Source: Marichromatium purpuratum 984
GTDB lineage: Bacteria > Pseudomonadota > Gammaproteobacteria > Chromatiales > Chromatiaceae
NCBI RefSeq assembly: GCF_000224005.2
Contig: NZ_CP007031.1
Location: forward strand, 2,261,001-2,325,000
Length of the DNA stretch: 64,000 nt
Direction of reading: 5' to 3'
The notes beneath the pieces were generated by a model. The model was not told the origin of the DNA, did not search any database, and saw only the letters and a list, made by a program, of their open reading frames with translations. Every line of letters starts with the position of its first letter. The stretch's first letter is position 1. Of this stretch, positions 54,924-63,737 are shown in pieces. The position numbers were made by a program, and so were the translations under genes.

Positions 54924-54951
54924 TTGATAGTTTAGCAAACGCTTATATAAT
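54924..54951 (+). promoter_or_regulatory. Strong sigma-70 promoter with long leader
   Basis: TTGATA (54924-54929) and a perfect TATAAT (54946-54951) with a 16-bp spacer in an AT-rich island. Transcription should begin near 54958, leaving ~318 nt before the next start codon at 55276. Confidence 0.75.
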
Positions 54952-54957
54952 CAAGAC

Positions 54958-55275
54958 CTGATCCGGAACTCGCCGCCCCGTCCACCAGGCGCGGTGCGCA
55001 GACGGCAAGAGACGACCGAGGGCGCGTGTCACCGTGCCCTACGAGCGCAGGCGTCAAGCCGCTGACCCGGATCCGGCGCGACGCACGCACAAGAAGATCG
55101 ACACGACAGGGATGTCCGAGCCAGTCCCGAGGATGCGCACCGAGCGGCGTGCCCACGACGATTGCGCTGACCGAGCCTGTGGTGTCCGGGGGACGCCGCG
55201 CGTCGGCCATCTGGCCGAGGGCACGGCCTCCCCGCGATCGACTCGACTCAATCTTCGCAACCAAAGGTGTGTTCA
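54958..55275 (+). other. Long untranslated leader or small RNA region
   Basis: About 318 bp between the promoter and the exported-protein gene. No coding sequence with a credible start was found. It may be a regulatory leader or contain a small RNA; no known RNA family was recognised and no internal T-run terminator is seen. Confidence 0.4.
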
Positions 55276-55899
55276 ATGTCCAGACTCCTTACAGCAGCCT
55301 CCATCCTCGTCCTCGGGGCCACCGCTACCGCCGCCAACGCCTGGTACGGCGCGCCCTACTACCCGGCGCCCATCACCCCGCAACAGCAGCAGGCGCTGGC
55401 CGAGCAGCAGCAGGCCTTCGCCGAGCGCCAGGCCCGGGCGATCGAGCAGGCGATGGAGGCACAGCGCCGCTTCATGGAGCAACAGGCAGGCGCCTTCGCC
55501 ATGCCGCAGCAGCCCCCGGGCTTCGCCGACATGCCCGCACCGCCGGCGATGCCCGCCTTCGGCGAATACCCGGAGATGCCCGAAATGCCTGGCATGCCGG
55601 AGATGCCTGGCATGCCCGAGATCCCCGGCATGGCTGACCTGCCCGAGCCGCCGGCCTTCGATCAGTACCCGACCCCGCCGGCCTACGGCCAGCGCCCCGA
55701 GATGCCCGCGCGCGACGCCGACATCGAGGCCCGTCGTCAGGCGATCGAGACCTACCGCACCAAGGTGCGCGAGGCGATGGAGGCACGCCGCGCCGCGATC
55801 CAGGCGATGATGCCCGCCTATCCCCAGCGCGCATCGATGTATCCGGCCGCCCCCGCAGCGAACGCCCAGGCGGCACAGGGCGCTCCGTCCGAGGACTGA
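55276..55899 (+). CDS. Exported Gln/Pro/Met-rich protein, function unknown
   Basis: 207 aa. The signal peptide is cleaved near ANA22, and the mature protein starts WYGAPYYPAP. A Gln/Ala/Glu coiled-coil-like region (~30-75, QQQQALAEQQQAFAERQARA) is followed by a Pro/Met/Phe-rich segment with MPEMPGM tandem repeats (~100-125), a second helical region and a low-complexity tail. There is no Cys in the mature part. The aromatic Gly/Tyr/Pro start and low complexity recall envelope proteins of sulfur globules, but this is a guess. ATG 55276 is preferred to GTG 55267 because AAAGG is well spaced. Confidence 0.65.
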   Translation: MSRLLTAASILVLGATATAANAWYGAPYYPAPITPQQQQALAEQQQAFAERQARAIEQAMEAQRRFMEQQAGAFAMPQQPPGFADMPAPPAMPAFGEYPEMPEMPGMPEMPGMPEIPGMADLPEPPAFDQYPTPPAYGQRPEMPARDADIEARRQAIETYRTKVREAMEARRAAIQAMMPAYPQRASMYPAAPAANAQAAQGAPSED

Positions 55900-55909
55900 C
55901 CGCCGCTCG

Positions 55910-55937
55910 CCCCGGCCGCGCCCCGGCGCGGCCGGGG
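55910..55937. terminator. GC-rich hairpin between convergent genes
   Basis: Perfect 11-bp stem CCCCGGCCGCG / CGCGGCCGGGG with a 6-nt loop, 10 bp after the stop of the exported-protein gene and 50 bp from the gshA end. There is no long T-run, but the position suggests a bidirectional transcription stop. Confidence 0.55.
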
Positions 55938-55986
55938 TTCGGCGCCCACGGATTGCCCGGCTGGAACTAAAGCCCGAGCGCCTGCC

Positions 55987-57570
55987 CTACTCCCCCCCCT
56001 GGGCGAAATAGCGCGCCAGGAAGTCGTCGAAGCTCTCCTCCTCACTCTCCTCGAGCGCGCGCTGCTGCTGGTGCGAGTCGTGCGCCAAGCGCTCGAACAG
56101 CGCCTGGTGCGCAGCACTCGGACGCCGCTGCTGAAAATACGCGCGATGCGCGTTCGACATCCGCTGGGCGAAGGCGAAGAAACCCTCGCCGTGGGCGCGC
56201 ATCTCGGCGAGCACCCGCGCCGAGGGTGTGACATCAGCATCAGCCACCTTGTCGCGCTGAGCCCGCAGACTCGCTGCGCGCGGCCCGTCCTCGCCGCCGT
56301 CGAGCAACACCGCGAGTGCGGCGAAGCGATCGAGCAGCTCCTCGGCCCAGTCGCGCAGTCGTGTCTCGCGCCCGGCGCGCACCAGCGTCAGTCCCGGCTC
56401 ACGCCCGCGGTGCGCGGTGAGCACCAGGTTGGTGTCGATCGCGCGGCGCTCGGCGGCATCGATCAGCGGGCTCTCGGCGAGCACGCAGTGGAGCATCAGC
56501 AACTCCATGAAATGGAGCTGGGCGACGCTCGCCCCGGTCGGCTCGAACACATCGATGTCGGGCGAACGCAGCTCGACATAGCGGATGCCGCGACGGGCGA
56601 GCGCCAGGGTCGGGCGTTCCATCCACTCGGTGAGCTGCTTGGGACGCACCGTGCTGTAGTACTCGTTCTCGATCTGCAGCACGTTGGCGTTGAGCTGCTC
56701 GTAGCGATCGCCGACCTTGACGCCGATGCGCTGATACTCGGGACAGGGGGTCTCGATCGCCCAGGTGAGGGTGCGCACATAGTCGGCGAGGCTGTCGTAG
56801 CTCGCCTTGATACCGGTGCCCTCTTCCTGCTGGTTCTGATAGCCGATATCGCCCATGCGCAGCGAGGTGGCATGGGGGTAGTAGAGGGTGGTGTCGTCGA
56901 AGTACTCGAGGTCGGTCTCCTGCCCCTGCACGAAGCTCGCGCAGATCGCCGGCGAGGCCCCGAACAGATAGGGCACCAGCCAACCGATGCGCTGCAGGTT
57001 GCGCAGCATCCCCATCTGCATGCGATCGCGAAAGGCGCGTGGATCGCCGCGCTCGCCCTCGATCGCCTGGAGCCGGTCCCAGAACGCCTCGCCGAAGGAG
57101 AAGTTGTAGTGGATCCCGGCGATCACCTGCATGGTACGCCCGTAGCGGTTGCCCAGGCCGCGCCGATAGACGGTCTTCATCCGCGCGGCGTTGGAGCAGC
57201 CGTAACGCGCCAGCGGGATGCGGCGGCCGCCCTCGAGCACACAGGGCATGCTGGTCGCCCACAGCAGTTCGTCGTCGAGATGACGATGGACATGGGCATG
57301 GAGGTCGGCGAGGAAGTCGAGCGCCTCCTCGGCGCTGGCCAGCGCCGGGGTGATCAGCTCGAGCAACGCCTCGGAAAAATCGGTGGTGATGTAGGGATGG
57401 GTGAGCGCGGCGCCGAGCGCGTCAGGATGCGCGGTAGCGGCGAGCTGGCCGCCGGCGGAGACGCGCAGCCCCTCCTTCTCCAGTCCGACGCGGTTGCCGG
57501 CGAACAGCGGGACGGTGGCACCGGCGAGTCGCTCGACACGGCGCGCGTAGATCGATCGGGGGTCGTTCAA
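55987..57570 (-). CDS. gshA: Glutamate-cysteine ligase
   Basis: 527 aa, close to the E. coli GshA length and type. Motifs: VGLEKEGLRVSAGGQLAA, TTDFSEALLELITPALAS, ELLWATSMPCVLEGG, GIHYNFSF, LVPYLFGASPAICASFV and ATSLRMGDIGYQNQ. First step of glutathione synthesis, which also suits the glutathione-gated Kef system in this window. The start is TTG at 57570, preceded by AAGGA at 7 bp; the in-frame extension upstream would overlap prc and is low-complexity Arg/Gly sequence. Confidence 0.94.
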   Translation of the reverse strand: MNDPRSIYARRVERLAGATVPLFAGNRVGLEKEGLRVSAGGQLAATAHPDALGAALTHPYITTDFSEALLELITPALASAEEALDFLADLHAHVHRHLDDELLWATSMPCVLEGGRRIPLARYGCSNAARMKTVYRRGLGNRYGRTMQVIAGIHYNFSFGEAFWDRLQAIEGERGDPRAFRDRMQMGMLRNLQRIGWLVPYLFGASPAICASFVQGQETDLEYFDDTTLYYPHATSLRMGDIGYQNQQEEGTGIKASYDSLADYVRTLTWAIETPCPEYQRIGVKVGDRYEQLNANVLQIENEYYSTVRPKQLTEWMERPTLALARRGIRYVELRSPDIDVFEPTGASVAQLHFMELLMLHCVLAESPLIDAAERRAIDTNLVLTAHRGREPGLTLVRAGRETRLRDWAEELLDRFAALAVLLDGGEDGPRAASLRAQRDKVADADVTPSARVLAEMRAHGEGFFAFAQRMSNAHRAYFQQRRPSAAHQALFERLAHDSHQQQRALEESEEESFDDFLARYFAQGGE

Positions 57571-57638
57571 AGGGGTGTCCTTGAGTCTTGCGGGGGAATC
57601 GGCCGGACGCCGCCGGCGTCCGGCCAGGAGGCGCGACG

Positions 57639-59741
57639 TCAGTTGGTCATCGCCGCGCGCGGCTGGGCATGACGACCGAGCAGGATGCCATCGGCGAGGA
57701 TGCGCGCGGCCTCCTCGACCTGGATGCGCGAGATCGCCTCGCGCTGGGTCTCGAGCGCGTCCTCGTCGATCGGGTCGGCGTCCTCGTCGACCGGGGTGAT
57801 GCCCTGGGCGCGCAGGAAACGGTCCTGATGAGCCTTGAAGGCCGACTCCAGCCGTTCGTCCTCGGCGCGCCGTTGGGCCTCGTTGAGCGAGACCTGGGTG
57901 CGCTCCTCCATCTCGCGCAGCAGCTTGCCGCGTTCGGTGAGCATGCGGAAGCCGAGGTCGTCGGCGATGCGCGCCTGCGACTGGCGCACCAGGGTCTCGA
58001 CCCCGTCGGCCATGTCGAGATAGCGATAGTCGGCCGGTGAGATCCGCGTCCACGGCAGCGGGTTGTCGAGCGCGCGCTCGCCGTGGTCGATGACGGTATC
58101 GGCGGTGGGGAAGCGGATGTCGGGCTCGACCCCGCGCAGCTGGGTACTGCCACCGCTGATGCGGAAGAATTCGGCCATGGTCAGGCGCAGTCGACCGAGA
58201 TCGGTCTGCTCGCCGGGGACATAACGGTTGAGATCGATCAGGGTCTGCACCGTACCCTTGCCGAAGGTCGGCTCGCCGATCACCCAGCCACGCCCGTAGT
58301 CCTGGATGGCCGCGGCGAAGATCTCCGAGGCCGAGGCGCTGTCGCGATCGACCAGCACCGCCAGGGGACCGGTATAGAGCACCCCGGACTCGGGGTCGGA
58401 CTCGACCTCGACGCGACCGAAGGCGTCCTTGACCTGCACCACCGGCCCGGTGTCGATGAACAGTCCGGTGAGTGCGGTGGCCTCGGCCAGCGAGCCGCCG
58501 CCGTTGGTGCGCAGATCGATTAGCAAGCCGCTGACGCCCTGCATCACCAGATCGTCGATCAGTGCGCGCACATCGCGAGTGGTGCTGCGGAAATCGCGCC
58601 GCCCCTCGCCCTCGGCCTGGAAGTCGCGATAGAAGGCGGGGATCTCGATCACCCCGACGCGCACCCCAGGGGTGGCCTCGAGATCGTCGATGACATAGCT
58701 CTTGGCCGCCTGGTCCTCGAGCTTGATCTCGTTGCGCACCAGCGCGACCTCGCGCGCCCGCGCGCTCACCCCGGCGCCCTTGGAGAGCAGCTGCAGCCGC
58801 ACCACCGAGCCCTTGGGACCGCGGATCTTCTCCACCACGTCCTCGAGACGCCAGCCGACGACGTCCTCGAAGGGACCGTCGAGTCCCTGGCCGACACCGA
58901 CGATCTGATCGCCGGTGTGCACCTGCCCCGACTCGCGCGCCGGGCCGCCGGGCACCGTGCTCTGCACCACGGTGTACTCGTTGTCGGCGCGCAGCACCGC
59001 GCCGATGCCCTCGAGCGAGAGCTTCATGCTGATGTCGAAGTTCTCCGAGGTGCTCGGCGACATGTAGCTGGTGTGCGGCTCCAGCGCCAGGGTGTAGGCG
59101 TTCATGAAGGCCTGGAAGACGTCGTCGCGGTCGAACTGCTCGATGCGTCGCGCCAGCCCCTCGTAGCGCTTGCGCAGGCGTTCGCGGATATCGGCGTCGT
59201 CGCGATCGGCCAGGCGCAGCACCAGGAAGTCGTTCTTCACCCGCTTGCGCCAGCGCTCGTCGAGCGCGGCGCCGTCCTCGGCCCAGGCGTCCTCGGCCGG
59301 TTCGAGGTCGTAGTGTTCGTCGCGGGTGAAATCGAAGTCGCCCTGCAGCAGTCGCAGCGCGTAGTCGACACGATCGTCGACACGCATGCGATAGAGGCGG
59401 AAGACGTCGAAGGCGGTGTCGAGTTCACCCCGGCGCAGCCGCTCGTCGAGTCGACGGCCGCCGTCCTCGAAGCGACGCACATCGCGGGCGAGGAAGAACG
59501 ACTTGCTCGGATCGAGCGCGTCGAGATAGTTCGCCAGCACCGCCTGGGCGAAGGCCGGATCGAGCGAGAGCTTGCGGTAGTGGTAACGCTCGAGCACCTT
59601 GTTGATGACCACCGCCGACTTGGTCTGCTCGGGGACCGGATAGAGGTCGGCGAGCGCCACCGGTCGCGGCGAGGCGACGGCCAGCCCCGCGGTCAGCAGC
59701 AAGGCGATGAGGAAGGGATACCGGAGGGGACGCGGTCTCAT
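57639..59741 (-). CDS. prc: Tail-specific carboxy-terminal processing protease Prc
   Basis: 700 aa periplasmic protease (E. coli Prc, 682 aa). The signal peptide YPFLIALLLTAGLAVASP is followed by an N-terminal helical domain (SAVVINKVLERYHYRKLSLD; YLDALDPSKSFFLARDVRRF), a PDZ domain (SLEGIGAVLRADNEYTVVQS; HTGDQIVGVGQG) and the S41 core with LLIDLRTNGGGSLAEATALT. The catalytic Ser is in VDRDSASASEIFAAAIQDYG and the catalytic Lys in GEPTFGKGTVQTLIDL. It trims C-termini of envelope proteins such as FtsI and degrades MepS in E. coli. The ATG at 59741 gives the normal signal peptide. Confidence 0.95.
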   Translation of the reverse strand: MRPRPLRYPFLIALLLTAGLAVASPRPVALADLYPVPEQTKSAVVINKVLERYHYRKLSLDPAFAQAVLANYLDALDPSKSFFLARDVRRFEDGGRRLDERLRRGELDTAFDVFRLYRMRVDDRVDYALRLLQGDFDFTRDEHYDLEPAEDAWAEDGAALDERWRKRVKNDFLVLRLADRDDADIRERLRKRYEGLARRIEQFDRDDVFQAFMNAYTLALEPHTSYMSPSTSENFDISMKLSLEGIGAVLRADNEYTVVQSTVPGGPARESGQVHTGDQIVGVGQGLDGPFEDVVGWRLEDVVEKIRGPKGSVVRLQLLSKGAGVSARAREVALVRNEIKLEDQAAKSYVIDDLEATPGVRVGVIEIPAFYRDFQAEGEGRRDFRSTTRDVRALIDDLVMQGVSGLLIDLRTNGGGSLAEATALTGLFIDTGPVVQVKDAFGRVEVESDPESGVLYTGPLAVLVDRDSASASEIFAAAIQDYGRGWVIGEPTFGKGTVQTLIDLNRYVPGEQTDLGRLRLTMAEFFRISGGSTQLRGVEPDIRFPTADTVIDHGERALDNPLPWTRISPADYRYLDMADGVETLVRQSQARIADDLGFRMLTERGKLLREMEERTQVSLNEAQRRAEDERLESAFKAHQDRFLRAQGITPVDEDADPIDEDALETQREAISRIQVEEAARILADGILLGRHAQPRAAMTN

Positions 59742-59940
59742 GAGCGGTACTCGTGTTCGGACCCCCGCGTGGCGGGGGCTGACGGTTGGCGGAGGGGTGG
59801 CGCGAGCGCGACGACGAGAGCCGCGCGGACAGCTCTCGACACCCCGTCCCATGGGGTCGAATTAAGGCCGATTATCGAGGGCTTCAACGCGCCGGCGCAA
59901 CGCCGCCGCCAGCGCGCCCCCGTGATCGTCACCGACGCGC

Positions 59941-60468
59941 TCAGGCCGCCGGCTTGGATTTCTTCTTCTTGGCGTAGGTCTTGCGCTGGTACAGATCGGT
60001 GCGTCGGCTCACCACCCGGTCGACGAACAGCATGCCGTCGAGATGGTCGATCTCGTGCTGCACCGCGCGCGCCTCGTAGCCCTCCATCTCGTACTCGTGG
60101 ACCGCGCCCTCGGGGTCCTGGGCACGCAGCCGGATCTGGGTGGCGCGGATCACGTTGCCGGTGTAGTCGGGTACCGACAGACAGCCCTCGCGGCCCATCT
60201 CGTAGCCTTCCCAGTGGACGATCTCGGGGTTGATCAGCACCAGGTTGCCGTGATTCGGGGTCTTGGGTCGCGACGAGCAGTCGACAATCACGATGCGTTC
60301 GAAGCGCCCCACCTGGGGCGCGGCGATGCCGACGGCGGCGGGGCCGTCCTGGCGGGTCTCCTCGAGATCGGCGACGAAGTCGCGCAGCGCGGCGTCGAAG
60401 TGCTCGACCGGGGTCGAGGCCTGCTTGAGCCGCGGGTCCGGGAGTTTCAGTATGTCGAGTATCGCCAT
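59941..60468 (-). CDS. def: Peptide deformylase
   Basis: 175 aa metalloenzyme removing formyl groups from new proteins. The three motifs are VGIAAPQVG (motif 1, slightly variant), REGCLSVPDYTG (Cys ligand) and VQHEIDHLDGMLFVDRV (HExxH-type). A Lys-rich tail (TYAKKKKSKPAA) is unusual in length but harmless. It is the last gene of rluD-pgeF-gcvR-def; usually def pairs with fmt, which is absent here. Confidence 0.95.
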   Translation of the reverse strand: MAILDILKLPDPRLKQASTPVEHFDAALRDFVADLEETRQDGPAAVGIAAPQVGRFERIVIVDCSSRPKTPNHGNLVLINPEIVHWEGYEMGREGCLSVPDYTGNVIRATQIRLRAQDPEGAVHEYEMEGYEARAVQHEIDHLDGMLFVDRVVSRRTDLYQRKTYAKKKKSKPAA

Positions 60469-60471
60469 CGT

Positions 60472-60993
60472 TCAGCCGATCATCAGGTCGATGGCGGCGA
60501 CGTCGACCGAGACGCCGCGCGCATCCAGTCCGGCGAGCGCCTCGACCAGCACCTCCACGGGCCGCTCGCTGTGACCCTGGATGTTCATGATGTAGAGCGG
60601 GCTGGCGCTGTCGCCGGCGACGTCCGACTCCAGCTCGAGGATGTGGAAGCCCTCGGCGGCCAACGCCTCGGTGACGTCGGCGACGATGCCGGTGCGATCG
60701 GCCCCGCTCACCCGCACCTGGACGTTGGGCAGCAGGTGCTGGTGCAGCTCGCCGTTGACGGTATCGATGTGCAGGCGCAGCCCGAGTTCATCGGCCACCG
60801 GCGCGAGCGCCGCGCGCAGCGCTGACTCGGGCTGCTCGGTGGCGACCATCATCATGATGGTGAAGTTGCCGCCGAGACGCAGCATCGAGGCCTCGCCGAG
60901 GTTGCAACCGACACCGCAGAGCGCGCGGGTGACGCGCGAGACGATCCCGGGGCGGTCGGCACCGACCAGGGTCAGCATCATCCAATCAGACAT
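60472..60993 (-). CDS. Tandem ACT-domain protein, GcvR-like
   Basis: 173 aa with two ACT domains: MMLTLVGADRPGIVSRVTRA at the N-terminus and VQVRVSGADRTGIVADVTEA in the middle. This is the architecture of GcvR, the accessory repressor of the glycine cleavage system, but the whole group is poorly separated from other ACT regulators. It overlaps pgeF by 8 bp and is 3 bp from def, so it belongs to that operon. The link with glycine is plausible given glyA in the window but not shown. Confidence 0.8.
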   Translation of the reverse strand: MSDWMMLTLVGADRPGIVSRVTRALCGVGCNLGEASMLRLGGNFTIMMMVATEQPESALRAALAPVADELGLRLHIDTVNGELHQHLLPNVQVRVSGADRTGIVADVTEALAAEGFHILELESDVAGDSASPLYIMNIQGHSERPVEVLVEALAGLDARGVSVDVAAIDLMIG

Positions 60994-61750
60994 GTTCAGG
61001 GTCTCCAGTGGGCGCGGCGGCGGTCGGATCGAGCCAGATCAGGCTCGCCTGCCGACCGGTGACACCGTCGCGCCGGTAAGAAAAGAATCGTTGGGGATCG
61101 ATATGGGTGCACAGATCGCCGCCGTAAACCGCCGTGACTCCGGCGCCCACCAATCGTTGACGGGCAAGCACGAACAGGTCGGCCAACCAGCGGTCGTCGC
61201 GTCCCCGGCGGAAGGCCGTCGCGGCGGCCGGATCGAGGTCGACGAAGCGCTCGCGTACCTCGGGGCCGACCTCGAAGGCGTCCGGGCCGATCGCCGGTCC
61301 CAGCCAGGCGAGCAGCCGTGCCGGCGCAATCGCCAGCGTCGCGACCGCGCGCTCGATCACCCCGTCGGCCAGACCGCGCCAGCCGGCATGCACCGCCGCC
61401 ACCCGGGTGCCCTCACGATCGCACAGCAACAGCGGCAGACAGTCGGCGGTGAGCACCGCGCAGACTCGTCCCGGGCGCAGGCTCACCGCCGCATCGGCCC
61501 GGCAGCCGGGTGCGGCGGTGTCGTCGGCGACGACACAGCCGTGGACCTGTTCGAGCCACAGCGGCTCCTCGGGCAACCCGGCCTGGGCGCGCAACAGGGC
61601 GCGGTTGCGCGCCACCCGCGCCGGATCGTCACCGACATGGGTGGCGAGATTGAGTCCGGCGTAGGGGGCTTCGCTGAGGCCACCGGCGCGGGTGGTCGAG
61701 AGCGCGCGCACCCGCGCCGGGGCGGGCCAGTCAGGCCGGATCGGCGTCAT
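60986..61750 (-). CDS. pgeF: Purine nucleoside phosphorylase / peptidoglycan editing factor (YfiH family)
   Basis: 254 aa. The family's Cys-His zinc/copper-like centre shows in LEQVHGCVV, VLTADCLPLLLCD, AAVHAGWRGLADGVIERAV and GPAIGPDAFEVGPEVRERF. Members (PgeF/YlmD/'laccase domain') remove wrongly incorporated amino acids from peptidoglycan precursors or act as purine phosphorylases. It sits 20 bp overlapping with rluD, the classic gammaproteobacterial rluD-yfiH pair. The ATG is at 61750. Confidence 0.94.
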   Translation of the reverse strand: MTPIRPDWPAPARVRALSTTRAGGLSEAPYAGLNLATHVGDDPARVARNRALLRAQAGLPEEPLWLEQVHGCVVADDTAAPGCRADAAVSLRPGRVCAVLTADCLPLLLCDREGTRVAAVHAGWRGLADGVIERAVATLAIAPARLLAWLGPAIGPDAFEVGPEVRERFVDLDPAAATAFRRGRDDRWLADLFVLARQRLVGAGVTAVYGGDLCTHIDPQRFFSYRRDGVTGRQASLIWLDPTAAAPTGDPEHV

Positions 61751-62714
61751 CCCCGCCCTCCTCGCGCAGCTGCGCGAGCAGCGCCTCCAGATCAGCGGCC
61801 ATCGCCACCTCCCAGTGCAGCTCGCGCCCGTCCTCGGGGTGGCGCAACCCGAGCCGGATGGCGTGCAACGCCTGGCGCGGGAAGCGCTGCAGCGCCCCGC
61901 GCAGCGCCTCGCTGCAGCCGCGCGGCGGGCGTGGACGACCGCCATAGAGACGGTCGCCGACCAGGGGATAACGCAGATGCGACATGTGCACGCGGATCTG
62001 GTGGGTGCGCCCGGTCTCGAGTTCGACGGCGAGCAGGGTGTGGCCGGGGAAGCGTTCGAGCACCCGGTAGTGGCTCACCGCCGGGCGCCCGCCGGCGACC
62101 ACCGCCATGCGCGTACGCTGGGTGGGGTGGCGCCCCACCGGGGCCTCGACCCGAGCGCCGGCGACACACTCGCCGATCACCAGGGCGCGATATTCGCGAT
62201 GGACCTCGCGCAGCCGCAGCTGCTCGACCAGCGAGCGGTGGGCGGCGAGCGTCTTGGCCACCACCAACAGCCCCGAGGTGTCCTTGTCGAGACGGTGGAC
62301 GATCCCGGCGCGTGGCAACGCCGCCAGCCCCGGGTCGTGGTGGAGCAGCGCGTTCTGCAGGGTGCCGTCGGGGTTGCCGGCGGCCGGGTGCACCACCAGC
62401 CCGGCGGGCTTGTTGACCACCAGCAGGGCGTCGTCCTCGTGGACGATGTCGAGCGCGATCGGCTGCGCCACACAGCGCTCGTCGAGCGCCAGGGTGGCGG
62501 CGAGCCGGATGCGCTCGCCGCCCCAGACCTTGTCGCGCGGACGCCGGCGCTGGTCGTCGACCACGAGTTCGCCGGACTCGATCCATTGCTGCAGGCGGCT
62601 GCGCGAGAACTCCGGCAACAGCTCCGCGAGCACCTGGTCGAGACGGCGTCCGGCGTGGTCGGCCTCGAGCACCAGGTCACGCTCGATGCGTTGGTGTGCG
62701 ACTCCGCCGTTCAT
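61731..62714 (-). CDS. rluD: 23S rRNA pseudouridine synthase D
   Basis: 327 aa. An N-terminal S4 domain (GRRLDQVLAELLPEFSRSRL; GELVVDDQRRRPRDKV) precedes the RluA-family catalytic core with GIVHRLDKDTSGLLVVAKT (catalytic Asp) and TGRTHQIRVHMSHLRYPLVG. It makes pseudouridines in helix 69 of 23S rRNA. It is divergent from bamD, the usual neighbour in gammaproteobacteria. The start at 62714 (MNGGVAHQR) is preferred over 62744. Confidence 0.95.
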   Translation of the reverse strand: MNGGVAHQRIERDLVLEADHAGRRLDQVLAELLPEFSRSRLQQWIESGELVVDDQRRRPRDKVWGGERIRLAATLALDERCVAQPIALDIVHEDDALLVVNKPAGLVVHPAAGNPDGTLQNALLHHDPGLAALPRAGIVHRLDKDTSGLLVVAKTLAAHRSLVEQLRLREVHREYRALVIGECVAGARVEAPVGRHPTQRTRMAVVAGGRPAVSHYRVLERFPGHTLLAVELETGRTHQIRVHMSHLRYPLVGDRLYGGRPRPPRGCSEALRGALQRFPRQALHAIRLGLRHPEDGRELHWEVAMAADLEALLAQLREEGGDDADPA

Positions 62715-62773
62715 GTGCGCACCGCCCGAGATCGGGGACGGCAAAGGGGGGCGCTGGCGCGAACGCCTTCGCG

Positions 62774-62779
62774 TATACT
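62774..62779 (+). promoter_or_regulatory. Possible -10 element of the bamD promoter
   Basis: TATACT 31 bp before the bamD start, in the only AT-richer part of the rluD-bamD intergenic region. No good -35 partner is visible. Confidence 0.35.
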
Positions 62780-62810
62780 GGGATGATTTTCGAACAGGTA
62801 TTCCACGGAC

Positions 62811-63638
62811 ATGCCAAGAACGTTAACACGACTTCCCGCGCTGCTGCTCGTCGCGCTGCTCACCGGCTGCGGCGTGTTCGGCGAGGAGATCGACCAGACC
62901 GCGAACTGGGGTGCGTCCAAGCTCTACGCCGAGGCCGCCGCCGAACTCGACGCGGGCAACTATACACGGGCGATCGAATACTACGAAAAACTCGAGGCGC
63001 GCTACCCGTTCGGGCGCTACGCCATGCAGGCCCAGCTCGATGCGGCCTACGCCAACTATCGCGCCGACGAGCCGGAAGCGGCGCTGGCCGCGGCCGATCG
63101 CTTCATCAAGCTCTATCCGCAGAACCCTTTCGTCGACTATGCCTACTATCTCAAGGGCATCGTCAACTACAACCGCAGCGTCGGCTTCCTCGATCGCTAT
63201 ATCCCCACCGATCCGTCGCAGCGCGATCCCGGCTCGGCGCTCGACGCCTTCGAGGACTTCGCCATCCTCGTCGAGCGCTTCCCGCAGAGCCGCTACGCCG
63301 CCGATGCCCGTCAGCGCATGCTCTATCTGCGCAACAACCTCGCCAAGCACGAGGTCAATGTCGCGCGCTACTACATGAAGCGGGGGGCCTATCTGGCGGC
63401 GGCCAACCGCGCCGAATACGTCATCCAGCGCTTCCAGCGCACCAGCGCGGTGGAGGGCGCCCTGGAGGTGATGGTCGACGCCTACGAGGCGCTCGGCAAG
63501 GAGGCACTGGCCGCCGACGCGCGTCGGGTGCTCGAGATCAACCGCGAGGCCGGGCGCTTCATCGACGACACGCCCAAGCCCGATGAGATCAGTCTCGCGC
63601 GCAAGGTCTGGGACTATCTCAGTCTCGACGAGAACTGA
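62811..63638 (+). CDS. bamD: Outer-membrane assembly lipoprotein BamD
   Basis: 275 aa lipoprotein of the BAM complex. The signal ends at LLTGC (Cys20). Five TPR-like repeats follow, including NYTRAIEYYEKLEARYPFGR, YALQAQ-like YAMQAQLDAAYANYRADEPE and PFVDYAYYLKGIVNYNRSVG. FAILVERFPQSRYAADARQR and NLAKHEVNVARYYMKRGAYL are BamD signatures. It anchors in the inner leaflet of the outer membrane and helps fold beta-barrel proteins, which would include outer-membrane export proteins. Confidence 0.97.
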   Translation: MPRTLTRLPALLLVALLTGCGVFGEEIDQTANWGASKLYAEAAAELDAGNYTRAIEYYEKLEARYPFGRYAMQAQLDAAYANYRADEPEAALAAADRFIKLYPQNPFVDYAYYLKGIVNYNRSVGFLDRYIPTDPSQRDPGSALDAFEDFAILVERFPQSRYAADARQRMLYLRNNLAKHEVNVARYYMKRGAYLAAANRAEYVIQRFQRTSAVEGALEVMVDAYEALGKEALAADARRVLEINREAGRFIDDTPKPDEISLARKVWDYLSLDEN

Positions 63639-63737
63639 GCCCGCGCCCCTCGGAGCACCTGCTCCCCCACGCAGCGTCAGCGATCGGCCGTAATCCCCGA
63701 CGATGCGTGGGGCGACGGGCGCCCCTCGGCAAACCGG

